Assembly: GCA_030600405.1 (NCBI GenBank) | Contig: JAUVMD010000002.1 | Span: 1 to 14,747 of the forward strand | Reading direction: 5' to 3' | Length of the DNA stretch: 14,747 nucleotides | Source of the DNA: Nitrospirota bacterium | GTDB taxonomy: Bacteria; Nitrospinota; Nitrospinia; Nitrospinales; Nitrospinaceae | Part shown: positions 8,261 through 14,747 of the stretch, one piece after another | How positions within the stretch are numbered: the first letter of the stretch is position 1 | How the letters are laid out: each line of letters begins with the position of its first letter | Translations under genes and position numbers: made by a program | Notes under the pieces: generated by a model | What the model saw: the letters and a program-made list of their open reading frames with translations, nothing else | The model's database searches: none | What the model was told of the DNA's origin: nothing

Positions 8261-10576
8261 CTGTCGGATTCGTCATCAATACAGGATCGGTGTGCTCCTG
8301 CGCCGTTTAGGCGTTGGCAGGTACTGCTGTATCTTCTCATTTTTTTCATGGGACTGTTAGGTTCGCCCCTCTATGCCCAAAACGAAGGGGCAACGGTCAG
8401 CGCGATCAAAATCCAGGGTAACAAAAGAGTCGACTCTTCCACCATTTTTTATTACATCAAAACTGAAGTGGGGAAACTTCTTTCCCGGGCCCTTATTCGA
8501 AAAGATATCGAACAAATTTACAGCCTCGGACAGTTCACTGATATCCGGGTGGATACCCGGCCCGGCAAAGGTGGCGGCGTGGAAGTGATCTTTGTGGTCA
8601 AGGAAATTCCTTCCGTGGGTGAGGTCACTTTCGTTGGAAATGATGCCCTGGATACTGCGGATTTGAGAGATGTAATTTCCATAAAACGCGGAGTCACTTT
8701 CAAAGAGCACCTCGTCAACGACACCAATCAAAAATTAACAGCCCATTATCATGAAAAAGCGTTTTTTCTAGTGCGGGTAGATGTGGATACCGCGATCAAT
8801 GCCAACGGTCTGATAGATGTCACCATCAATATCAACGAAGGGGAAAAGATAAAGATTGATGAAATCCGGTTCACCGGCAATAAGGCTTTCGATGAAGACG
8901 ACCTGAAAGATGTTATGGAGACGGAAGAAAAATGGCTGTTTTCATTCATCGATGAATCCGGAATTTACAAAAAGGATGTATTGAAAGTGGATGTCCTGCG
9001 GTTGGAAGCGTTTTATCAGGACAACGGTTATATCCGGGCACGTGTTTATGAGCCCGAGATCGAGGTGAATCGCGAAGATAAGGAAATTTATATCGAAATA
9101 AAAATTGAGGAAGGCCTGCAATATATGTTCGGAAAAATTACCGTTCAAGATGTGGAGGAATTCAGCGGGGAGGATTTTCTTGTGGATTTTAAATCCAAAC
9201 CGGGGGCGGTGTACAATATATCCCTGCTTCGGGAAGACATACTGAATATTACTGAAAAATTTTCAGAGAAAGGTTTTGCTTATGCCGATGTTAATCCCAA
9301 AGCCGCCATTAATGACCAAACGAGGAAGGTCGATCTGAGTATTCAGATCGATAAAGGGCGAAAGGTTTATGTCGGGAAAATCAATGTGATCGGCAACACC
9401 CGAACCCGGGACAACGTTGTTCGCCGGGAGTTTCGTGTCAAAGAAGGTGAATTATTCAACAGTAAAAAGTTGAAGCGGAGTAAACAGCGGATTAATAATC
9501 TGGGTTTTTTTGAAAGCGTTAAAATTGATACCCACCGCGGAGACACGCCGGGGCAGATTGATATCGACGCGACGGTCACCGAAAAGCCGACCGGTTCGAT
9601 TTCTTTTGGGGCCGGGTACAGTTCGGTGGACAACCTTATTTTTACCGCTTCCATTGCTCAAGACAATGTATTTGGAACCGGTCGCAACGTCAACTTTTCG
9701 GTTCAATTGTCATCCCTCCGGACCAATTTTAATCTCCGGTTAACCGATCCCCGAATTTTCGACACCGATATCTCGGCCGGTATTGATCTTTTCAACCTCG
9801 ACCAGGATTTTATCAGTTTTGACTCCCATTCCACGGGTGGGGGTTTGCGGTTCGGCAAAAACCTTTCGGAAACCGATTGGGGAGGGGTGTCTTACCGCTA
9901 TTCCAAGGTAGTGGTTTCGGAAGTTGAATTTCCCACTTCCACTCTTAAAAATGAAACCCAGAAGACCAGCCGAATCGGGACCACGTTTATCAATGATTCC
10001 CGGGATAATTTCCTAAACCCTACACAGGGCTGGAGGCATATGGTACGATTAGAATTTGCTGGCAGCTTCCTGGGTGGGTCGGATTTTTACAAGACCCAAT
10101 ATGAGATTACTTATTACCACAAACTGATCGGCAAATTGGTAGGGGCCGTGCACGGGGAAATTAAGTATGCCGATGGATATAACAACCAGGAATTGCCTTC
10201 GTTTGAAAGGTATTTTATGGGCGGGGCCAATTCCCTGAGAGGGTTTACCATCGAGGAGGTGGGTCCCCTGAACCCTGCTGGAGATCCTGTGGGAGGAGAA
10301 CAGTCGCTTTTATTTAATGTGGAACTCCAATACCCCCTTACCCAAACGTTCCGTGTGTTCGGGTTTTATGACCGTGGCAATGTATATGGTAAGGGGTTTG
10401 ATATCTCTACCACCGATACCAATATCAATCTCAGCGAGATGCGGAATAGTGTGGGCGGAGGTATCCGGTTCTTCAGTCCTTTTGGTCCGATTTCCCTGGC
10501 GTATGGTTTCAAACTGGATCCAGCGCCGGGAGATTCTTCCGGGGAATTTCATTTTTCAGCAGGAAATGCTTTTTAA
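8261..10576 (+). CDS. bamA: Outer membrane protein assembly factor BamA
   Basis: BamA is the Omp85-family core of the BAM complex and inserts beta-barrel proteins into the outer membrane. Counting from CTG 8261 the product has 771 residues: signal peptide with the core V-L-L-Y-L-L-I-F-F-M-G-L-L-G and a cut after about L-Y-A-Q, five POTRA domains (about 45-115, 116-194, 195-284, 286-366, 369-442), and a 16-strand barrel (about 443-771). The barrel carries the conserved L-R660-G-F lid-lock motif and ends in Phe, the usual BAM recognition residue. The first in-frame ATG is at 8348 and would cut off the N-region and half of the signal core. No in-frame ATG, GTG or TTG exists between the stop at 8207-8209 and 8348, so CTG is the best candidate; if it is wrong, the gene is 8348-10576. 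It leads the outer-membrane/lipid A block; skp follows 25 bases later. I could not identify a convincing promoter of its own. Confidence 0.92.
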   Translation: MSDSSSIQDRCAPAPFRRWQVLLYLLIFFMGLLGSPLYAQNEGATVSAIKIQGNKRVDSSTIFYYIKTEVGKLLSRALIRKDIEQIYSLGQFTDIRVDTRPGKGGGVEVIFVVKEIPSVGEVTFVGNDALDTADLRDVISIKRGVTFKEHLVNDTNQKLTAHYHEKAFFLVRVDVDTAINANGLIDVTININEGEKIKIDEIRFTGNKAFDEDDLKDVMETEEKWLFSFIDESGIYKKDVLKVDVLRLEAFYQDNGYIRARVYEPEIEVNREDKEIYIEIKIEEGLQYMFGKITVQDVEEFSGEDFLVDFKSKPGAVYNISLLREDILNITEKFSEKGFAYADVNPKAAINDQTRKVDLSIQIDKGRKVYVGKINVIGNTRTRDNVVRREFRVKEGELFNSKKLKRSKQRINNLGFFESVKIDTHRGDTPGQIDIDATVTEKPTGSISFGAGYSSVDNLIFTASIAQDNVFGTGRNVNFSVQLSSLRTNFNLRLTDPRIFDTDISAGIDLFNLDQDFISFDSHSTGGGLRFGKNLSETDWGGVSYRYSKVVVSEVEFPTSTLKNETQKTSRIGTTFINDSRDNFLNPTQGWRHMVRLEFAGSFLGGSDFYKTQYEITYYHKLIGKLVGAVHGEIKYADGYNNQELPSFERYFMGGANSLRGFTIEEVGPLNPAGDPVGGEQSLLFNVELQYPLTQTFRVFGFYDRGNVYGKGFDISTTDTNINLSEMRNSVGGGIRFFSPFGPISLAYGFKLDPAPGDSSGEFHFSAGNAF

Positions 10577-10601
10577 AGGTTTAACTACATAAAGAGGTGT
10601 T

Positions 10602-11147
10602 ATGTTTTTGTTAAAGAAAAATTTGAAGGATCGTGTACTGGGATGGACCATCTTGCTTGTGATGTCAGGGCTGATTATAACAGTTGCCGAAGCCGCTGCC
10701 GGAAATAGTAAAATCGGTTTTGTGGATATTCAAAAAGCGATTGGCGAGACCAAGGAATTTAAAAAATCTCAAATGAAATTTCGTGTGGAGCTCCAGAAGG
10801 AAAAAGGAATTATTGATGCGCGCAAGAAAAAGGTGGAAGGCATGCTTATTGAATTAAATAAGCAGGCCAATGTTCTCAACCCTTCATTAAAAAAAAGGAA
10901 AGAGGAGAGTTTTTTAAGGGAAAAAAAAGATTTTGAACGGTATGTCCAGGATCGCGAAGAAGAATTTGCCCGCAAAGAAAAGGTTGTGCTCGATAAGATT
11001 TCTAAAAAGATGCTCGAAGTGTTGAAACAATTAGGCAAGCAAAAAAAATTGACCATGGTGCTCGAAAAGAAAACGGTTTTTTACAGCGATTCCTCCTTGG
11101 ACCTGACCAGTCTGGCGACTAAAACATACAACAAGCTGTATCCATGA
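10602..11147 (+). CDS. skp: Periplasmic chaperone Skp/OmpH family
   Basis: Skp-type trimeric chaperones hold unfolded outer-membrane proteins in the periplasm and deliver them to BamA. The 181-residue product has a signal peptide (Lys-rich N-region, core around W-T-I-L-L-V-M-S-G-L, cut near A-E-A at 29-31). Then comes the family opening strand K-I-G-F-V-D-I-Q-K-A-I. A long Lys/Glu-rich helical region (about 50-145) corresponds to the tentacle arms. The closing segment is M-V-L-E-K-K-T-V-F-Y-S-D followed by S-L-D-L-T. GAGG four bases before ATG 10602 supports the start. Its position directly after bamA is the conserved order. The gene contains three runs of eight A residues (10889-10896, 10921-10928, 11041-11048). 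Confidence 0.9.
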   Translation: MFLLKKNLKDRVLGWTILLVMSGLIITVAEAAAGNSKIGFVDIQKAIGETKEFKKSQMKFRVELQKEKGIIDARKKKVEGMLIELNKQANVLNPSLKKRKEESFLREKKDFERYVQDREEEFARKEKVVLDKISKKMLEVLKQLGKQKKLTMVLEKKTVFYSDSSLDLTSLATKTYNKLYP

Positions 11148-11225
11148 TTCTGTCCGGCAGGCCCAGTGCTTGCGTCAGGATATCTTTTCCCCGTAAACTA
11201 TAAATTTATCCATTGAGGGTTCTTA

Positions 11226-11657
11226 ATGTTAGACATTAATGAAATTAAAAAAATCATTCCTCATCGATATCCATTTTTGCTGGTCGACAAAATAATTGAG
11301 TGCGATGATGATTCACAGATTGTGGGCATTAAATCCGTCACCATGAATGAACCGTTTTTCCAGGGCCATTTTCCTGATTTTCCTGTCATGCCCGGTGTTC
11401 TGATCGTGGAGGCGATGGCGCAGGTGGCCTGTATTTTGGCATTGCGGGTGCTTAAGAAAGAGGGGCATTCTTCCGTATTATTTACGGGTATCGATAGTGT
11501 CAAATTCCGAAAACCCGTGGTTCCCGGAGATGTGCTTCGTCTGGAATTGACCAAGACCAAACAAAGGGGCGAATTGTTTCGTTTTGACGGAAAAGCCTTG
11601 GTAGAAGACCAGGTTGTCACCCAGGGCTCTATTCAGGCGATTCTTAGAAAAGGTTGA
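11226..11657 (+). CDS. fabZ: 3-hydroxyacyl-[acyl-carrier-protein] dehydratase FabZ
   Basis: FabZ dehydrates 3-hydroxyacyl-ACP to trans-2-enoyl-ACP in type II fatty acid synthesis and so competes with LpxA for 3-hydroxyacyl-ACP. The 143-residue hot-dog-fold protein has the usual length. It shows the N-terminal I-P-H-R-Y-P-F-L-L-V-D motif and the catalytic pair His48 (in G-H-F-P) and Glu62 (in V-M-P-G-V-L-I-V-E-A-M-A-Q). GAGGG at 11215-11219, six bases before the ATG, supports the start. It is placed between skp and lpxA; the lpxD gene that usually precedes it is missing. Confidence 0.96.
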   Translation: MLDINEIKKIIPHRYPFLLVDKIIECDDDSQIVGIKSVTMNEPFFQGHFPDFPVMPGVLIVEAMAQVACILALRVLKKEGHSSVLFTGIDSVKFRKPVVPGDVLRLELTKTKQRGELFRFDGKALVEDQVVTQGSIQAILRKG

Positions 11658-11782
11658 AATCTCTCCCCTTACCTGTTTAAATTAGTATGCAAAGTCTTGT
11701 ATGCATGATTCGTTGCCGGTTTTGCCTTCCCCATTATTGTGCCAATGGATTCCAGAAATAATATTGCAGTCAGGTGGGTCTT

Positions 11783-12553
11783 GTGAATATTTCAGAAAAT
11801 GCCACCATTGACCCTTCTGCGGTCCTAGAGGACAATGTAACCATCGGACCCTACGCCACCATCGGGCCGGGTGTTAAAATTGGGGAAGGAACCGTGGTGG
11901 GGCCCAACGTCCTGATCGACAAGGGCACGGTGATTGGAAAGAACTGCAAGATCTATCACGGTGCCTCATTGGGAGGCGATCCACAGATCGTCGGGTTTGA
12001 GGATATTCAGTCTTTCGTTCATATTGGGAACAATACCACCATTCGCGAGTTTGTGACGGTTCAACGTTCCGGTAAGGAGAACGGCGTAACCAAAATCGGC
12101 GACCATTGCATGCTGATGAATTACGCGCACGTGGCGCATGATTGTGAAATCGGCAATCATGTGATTGTGGTGAATTCGACCGGATTGTCCGGTCATATAG
12201 TGGTTGAAGATTACGCATTTATCTCGGGTTTTGTGGCGGTCCATCAATACGCCCGCATCGGTGCCTATTCCATGATTCAGGGAATGAGCGGGATCAGCCA
12301 GGATGTTTTGCCCTATGCTCTGGTGGGAGGCTGGCCGGCAAAACTGGTGAGCCTTAACTCGGTAGGGTTACGGCGGCGCGATTTTGGCCCCAAGGTGCGA
12401 ACTGCCATCAAAAATGCCTTTAAAATCCTCAAAAACCCCGAGTTGAATACCACCCAGGCCATTGAACAAATTGAAAGCGAAATTGAAATGAGCGATCAAA
12501 TCCGATATCTTATTGATTTTGTAAGAAATTCAAAGAGGGGATTCAGTAAATAA
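11783..12553 (+). CDS. lpxA: Acyl-ACP--UDP-N-acetylglucosamine O-acyltransferase LpxA
   Basis: LpxA moves a 3-hydroxyacyl chain from ACP to the 3-position of UDP-GlcNAc, the first step of lipid A synthesis, in the cytoplasm. The 256-residue product is a left-handed parallel beta-helix with many hexapeptide repeats (V-T-I-G-P-Y, A-T-I-G-P-G, V-V-G-P-N-V). His119 in A-H-V-A-H-D-C aligns with the catalytic His125 of E. coli. An ungapped comparison around H-Q-Y-A-R-I-G-A puts Gly at the acyl-ruler site (E. coli Gly173), which would favour longer chains; this is an inference. A GTG at 11774 would add three residues, but AGGTGGG (11772-11778) is well placed for GTG 11783, so I chose the latter. The stop codon directly abuts the next gene's ATG, so the two are likely translationally coupled. 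Confidence 0.95.
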   Translation: MNISENATIDPSAVLEDNVTIGPYATIGPGVKIGEGTVVGPNVLIDKGTVIGKNCKIYHGASLGGDPQIVGFEDIQSFVHIGNNTTIREFVTVQRSGKENGVTKIGDHCMLMNYAHVAHDCEIGNHVIVVNSTGLSGHIVVEDYAFISGFVAVHQYARIGAYSMIQGMSGISQDVLPYALVGGWPAKLVSLNSVGLRRRDFGPKVRTAIKNAFKILKNPELNTTQAIEQIESEIEMSDQIRYLIDFVRNSKRGFSK

Positions 12554-13525
12554 ATGAGCCGGATTAAAGCGGGGGTATTAGGCGTTGGTAAAATGGGCGA
12601 ATACCACGTGGGTATTCTGTCCGAAAACCGTGATGTCGACTTGCGGGGCATTTCAGATGTCAACGAAGAGCGCGGCAGCATGATCAGCGAGCGGTACACA
12701 GTTCCTTATTTCAAGAATTTCAACGAAATGCTCGAGCAGGTGGATGTGGCGGTGGTCGCGGTTCCCACCAAACTTCACCATCAAATCGGCAAAGAAGTTT
12801 TGAATGCCGGCATCCACGTGCTGTTGGAGAAACCCTGCTCCGACAACCTAAAGCATGCCCGCGAACTGTTCAGTCTGGCCGATTCCAAAAACCTCATCTT
12901 GCACATCGGCCATGTGGAACGGTTCAACGGGGCTGTTCAGGAACTCCACAAACTAGTGGATGAGCCCATTCTGGTCGAGTGCAAACGGATGGGACCTTTT
13001 GTCGAGCGCATGAAGGACGACAGTGTGGTTCTGGATACCATGATCCATGATATCGATATTATTCTGAACCTTATAGATTCAAAAGTGGCCCAGATCAATG
13101 TGATGGGTAGATCGGTCTTTTCGGAAAAAGACGATGTGGTCAGCGTTCAACTGGAATTTGAAAATGGCTGTATCGCCGTTATTCTTGCCAGCCGCGCCTC
13201 TCAAAATAAAGAACGCACCCTGTCCATTACACAGAAGGATTCCTATGTCATTCTGGATTATACCGATCAGGAAATTTACGTCCATCGGCAGTCTTCGTCG
13301 GATTACATGTTGACGAAGGACTCCCTCCGTTACAAACAGGAATCCCTGATCGAACGGATTTTCGTACACAAGGACAACCCGCTGAAACTGGAAATCCAGC
13401 ATTTTCTCGACTGTGTTAAAAATGGAACTCCACGGAAAGTGACGGTCGATAATGAATTGTATTCCCTGGAAATTGCGTTGGGGATTATGGAGCAATTCTA
13501 CAAGCAAAACGGAATCCCTCATTAA
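12554..13525 (+). CDS. Gfo/Idh/MocA family NAD(P)-dependent oxidoreductase in the lipid A block (GnnA-like by context)
   Basis: The 323-residue protein has an N-terminal Rossmann fold (G-V-L-G10-V-G12-K-M-G15) and the family E92-K93-P94 signature. It also has G-H-V-E-R-F-N and a C-terminal catalytic region with D161-T-M-I-H165-D. These proteins oxidise or reduce a sugar hydroxyl or ketone, often on nucleotide sugars. Its ATG follows the lpxA stop with no gap and lpxI comes next, so a role on a lipid A sugar precursor is likely. The known precedent is GnnA of Acidithiobacillus and Leptospira, which oxidises the 3-OH of UDP-GlcNAc before GnnB aminates it, giving amide-linked chains. No aminotransferase is present in this window, so that assignment is a hypothesis; homologues in this position in other phyla are mostly uncharacterised. 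Family call sure, substrate unknown. Confidence 0.9.
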   Translation: MSRIKAGVLGVGKMGEYHVGILSENRDVDLRGISDVNEERGSMISERYTVPYFKNFNEMLEQVDVAVVAVPTKLHHQIGKEVLNAGIHVLLEKPCSDNLKHARELFSLADSKNLILHIGHVERFNGAVQELHKLVDEPILVECKRMGPFVERMKDDSVVLDTMIHDIDIILNLIDSKVAQINVMGRSVFSEKDDVVSVQLEFENGCIAVILASRASQNKERTLSITQKDSYVILDYTDQEIYVHRQSSSDYMLTKDSLRYKQESLIERIFVHKDNPLKLEIQHFLDCVKNGTPRKVTVDNELYSLEIALGIMEQFYKQNGIPH

Positions 13526-13632
13526 TATAGAAGCGCGATGGACCCGTTCCACCCATGCGGACCCGGTAAACACAAGCCGGGGTTGATCTCACCGCACTCA
13601 TTTAAGAATATCTTTCCTGGTAAATTCATTTT

Positions 13633-14454
13633 ATGACTACCCTGCCTTCTCAACGTATTGGTCTGATTGCCGGGGCCGGTGAAATTCCTGTCTATTTTGC
13701 CAAAAAAGCCCAGGAGAATGGGCTTCGCATCGTGTCCGTCGCCTTCACGGATGAAATGGACGCTCGCCTGAAACCTTTCGTCGAGAAAAATTATTCAATC
13801 GGTCTCGTAAAAAGCGGAAAAATTTTCAAGACCCTGGAAGAAGAAAAAATAAAGGATATTTTAATCATCGGTAAAGTGGAAAAGAAAATGATTTTCAAGC
13901 CTCAAATGTTCGATCTTGAAACCCTCAAAATAATGATGTCCATGTCATTTCGAACTCATCAGGACAAAACCGTGATGCTGAAGATCATCGAAGAAATCGA
14001 GAGTAGAGGTTTTAAGGTGCTGGACCAGATGGAGTATATGAAAGAGCTCTATCCTGAAAAAGGGATATTGACCCGCCGGAAACCCTCGGAAAAGGAAATG
14101 GCGGATGTCACATTTGGTTTTCCCATCGCTCGCTACATGGCGGATCATGAAATCGGGCAAACCCTCGTGGTCAAGAATAAATCGGTTATCGCGGTGGAAG
14201 CGTTGGAAGGTACCGATCAGACCATTGAACGGGGTTGTGCCCTAGGCCAGAAAGGGTGCGTGGTGATCAAGGTCAGCCGGACCAGCCAGGATTACCGCTT
14301 CGACAGCCCCGGCATCGGACCTTCGACCCTGGAGCAAATGATTCAGGGAAAAGCGTCGGTAGTGGCCGTGGAGGCCGGGAGAATCATGATCGTGGAGCGC
14401 GATAAGGTGGTGGAGCAGGCCGACCGGGCAGGCATTTCCATTGTGTGCATCTGA
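13633..14454 (+). CDS. lpxI: UDP-2,3-diacylglucosamine diphosphatase LpxI (DUF1009 family)
   Basis: LpxI hydrolyses UDP-2,3-diacylglucosamine to lipid X and UMP, replacing LpxH in many bacteria; the product feeds LpxB. The 273-residue protein has the usual length. It opens with I-G-L-I-A-G-A-G-E-I-P and contains V-E-A-L-E-G-T-D-Q-T-I-E-R-G. It carries Asp224 in R-F-D-S-P-G-I-G-P, matching the metal-dependent catalytic Asp225 known from Caulobacter. It is predicted to act at the cytoplasmic face of the inner membrane. The ribosome site before ATG 13633 is weak, but no better start is visible. A 107-base gap separates it from the oxidoreductase; lpxB begins 67 bases downstream. Confidence 0.94.
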   Translation: MTTLPSQRIGLIAGAGEIPVYFAKKAQENGLRIVSVAFTDEMDARLKPFVEKNYSIGLVKSGKIFKTLEEEKIKDILIIGKVEKKMIFKPQMFDLETLKIMMSMSFRTHQDKTVMLKIIEEIESRGFKVLDQMEYMKELYPEKGILTRRKPSEKEMADVTFGFPIARYMADHEIGQTLVVKNKSVIAVEALEGTDQTIERGCALGQKGCVVIKVSRTSQDYRFDSPGIGPSTLEQMIQGKASVVAVEAGRIMIVERDKVVEQADRAGISIVCI

Positions 14455-14510
14455 CCGGAGTATTCGTCCGGGTCCCCAAACGCATCCGTTGAAAACAATC
14501 TTTAGTCGTT

Positions 14511-14515
14511 GAGGA
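14511..14515 (+). promoter_or_regulatory. lpxB: Shine-Dalgarno site that decides the lpxB start
   Basis: GAGGA lies six bases before TTG 14522. No ATG or GTG suits the LpxB N-terminus, so this site supports TTG initiation. Confidence 0.6.
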
Positions 14516-14521
14516 ATCCCA

Positions 14522-14747
14522 TTGGTCAGTTCAGATTCGGATCAAATTCTGATCGTTGCCGGAGAAGCATCCGGCGATCTGCATGGCGGCCATCTGGTGC
14601 GGGCTCTGAAGGCCCAACATCCTCAACTTCAGTTTGAAGGCGTCGGCGGAAAACATATGCAGGAAGCCGGTGTCAGAGCACTGTATGATATCAGCCGCAT
14701 GGGGGGAATGGGCTTGTTCGAATATTTGACCAGCCTGTGGCACCACC
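14522..14747 (+). CDS. lpxB: Lipid-A-disaccharide synthase LpxB, N-terminal part
   Basis: LpxB joins lipid X to UDP-2,3-diacylglucosamine to form the lipid A disaccharide, at the inner membrane. About 75 residues are present before the right edge cuts the gene. The N-terminus fits the family: Q-I-L-I-V-A-G14-E-A-S-G-D19-L-H-G, then F-E-G-V-G-G-K-H-M-Q-E-A-G-V and M-G-G-M-G-L-F-E, which match the E. coli nucleotide-binding fold start in order and spacing. The TTG start at 14522 puts the first family strand at residue 9. Its placement directly after lpxI, whose product it uses, agrees with the call. Confidence 0.9.
   Translation, partial: MVSSDSDQILIVAGEASGDLHGGHLVRALKAQHPQLQFEGVGGKHMQEAGVRALYDISRMGGMGLFEYLTSLWHH

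Noticed and set aside
11691..11705. Direct repeat of TATGCA in the fabZ-lpxA spacer, overlapping an ATGCAT palindrome
   Set aside because: It is too short to support a regulatory site; no known operator was recognised.
13561..13583. ACCCGG...CCGGGGT hairpin between the oxidoreductase and lpxI
   Set aside because: The stem is only about 5-6 bp with a 10-base loop and no T-run follows, so I cannot separate it from chance.
1..14747. Mobile elements, CRISPR arrays, phage, toxin-antitoxin or defence genes
   Set aside because: No transposase, integrase, regular repeat-spacer array, or small paired toxin-antitoxin frames were seen on either strand; the content is core housekeeping and envelope genes.

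Overview
The window reads as chromosomal DNA from a Gram-negative (diderm, LPS-making) bacterium of moderate GC. It carries an outer-membrane assembly and lipid A gene block (bamA, skp, fabZ, lpxA, lpxI, lpxB) beside a UVR-motif ClpC unfoldase and a full-length cobalamin-dependent methionine synthase. LpxI, a Gfo/Idh/MocA gene inside the lpx block, and ClpC in a diderm fit Deltaproteobacteria, Nitrospirota or Nitrospinota better than Enterobacteria. My best guess is a Nitrospina-like (Nitrospinota) organism; this is inference from gene content and protein style, not proof.

Layout. At 1-203 lies the C-terminal end of a formylglycine-generating-enzyme-like protein. At 204-384 is a hairpin-bearing spacer. 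A secreted sorbosone/aldose dehydrogenase-like beta-propeller follows on the minus strand (385-1545). It is divergent from metH (1737-5363), and the 191-base gap holds candidate promoters. A 339-base spacer with a candidate promoter and a leader hairpin precedes clpC (5703-8132). A very long stem followed by nine T residues (8174-8228) looks like the clpC terminator. It sits just upstream of bamA, whose best-supported start is a CTG at 8261. Then, all on the plus strand, come skp, fabZ, lpxA, a Gfo/Idh/MocA oxidoreductase, lpxI, and the 5' end of lpxB from a TTG start, running off the window.

How the genes work together. BamA (barrel insertase) and Skp (periplasmic chaperone) build outer-membrane proteins. 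FabZ makes acyl chains, including the supply of 3-hydroxyacyl-ACP used by LpxA. LpxA, LpxI and LpxB carry out the first acylation, the UDP-diacylglucosamine hydrolysis and the disaccharide synthesis of lipid A. The oxidoreductase wedged between lpxA and lpxI is a candidate modifier of the lipid A sugar. lpxD, usually between skp and fabZ, is absent here.

I see no mobile elements, CRISPR arrays, tRNA or rRNA genes, or phage genes. No unmistakably new multi-gene system is visible. The best leads are the non-standard bamA start with its adjacent 22-bp terminator stem, the GnnA-like gene with no visible aminotransferase partner, the missing lpxD, and a divergent folate module in MetH.
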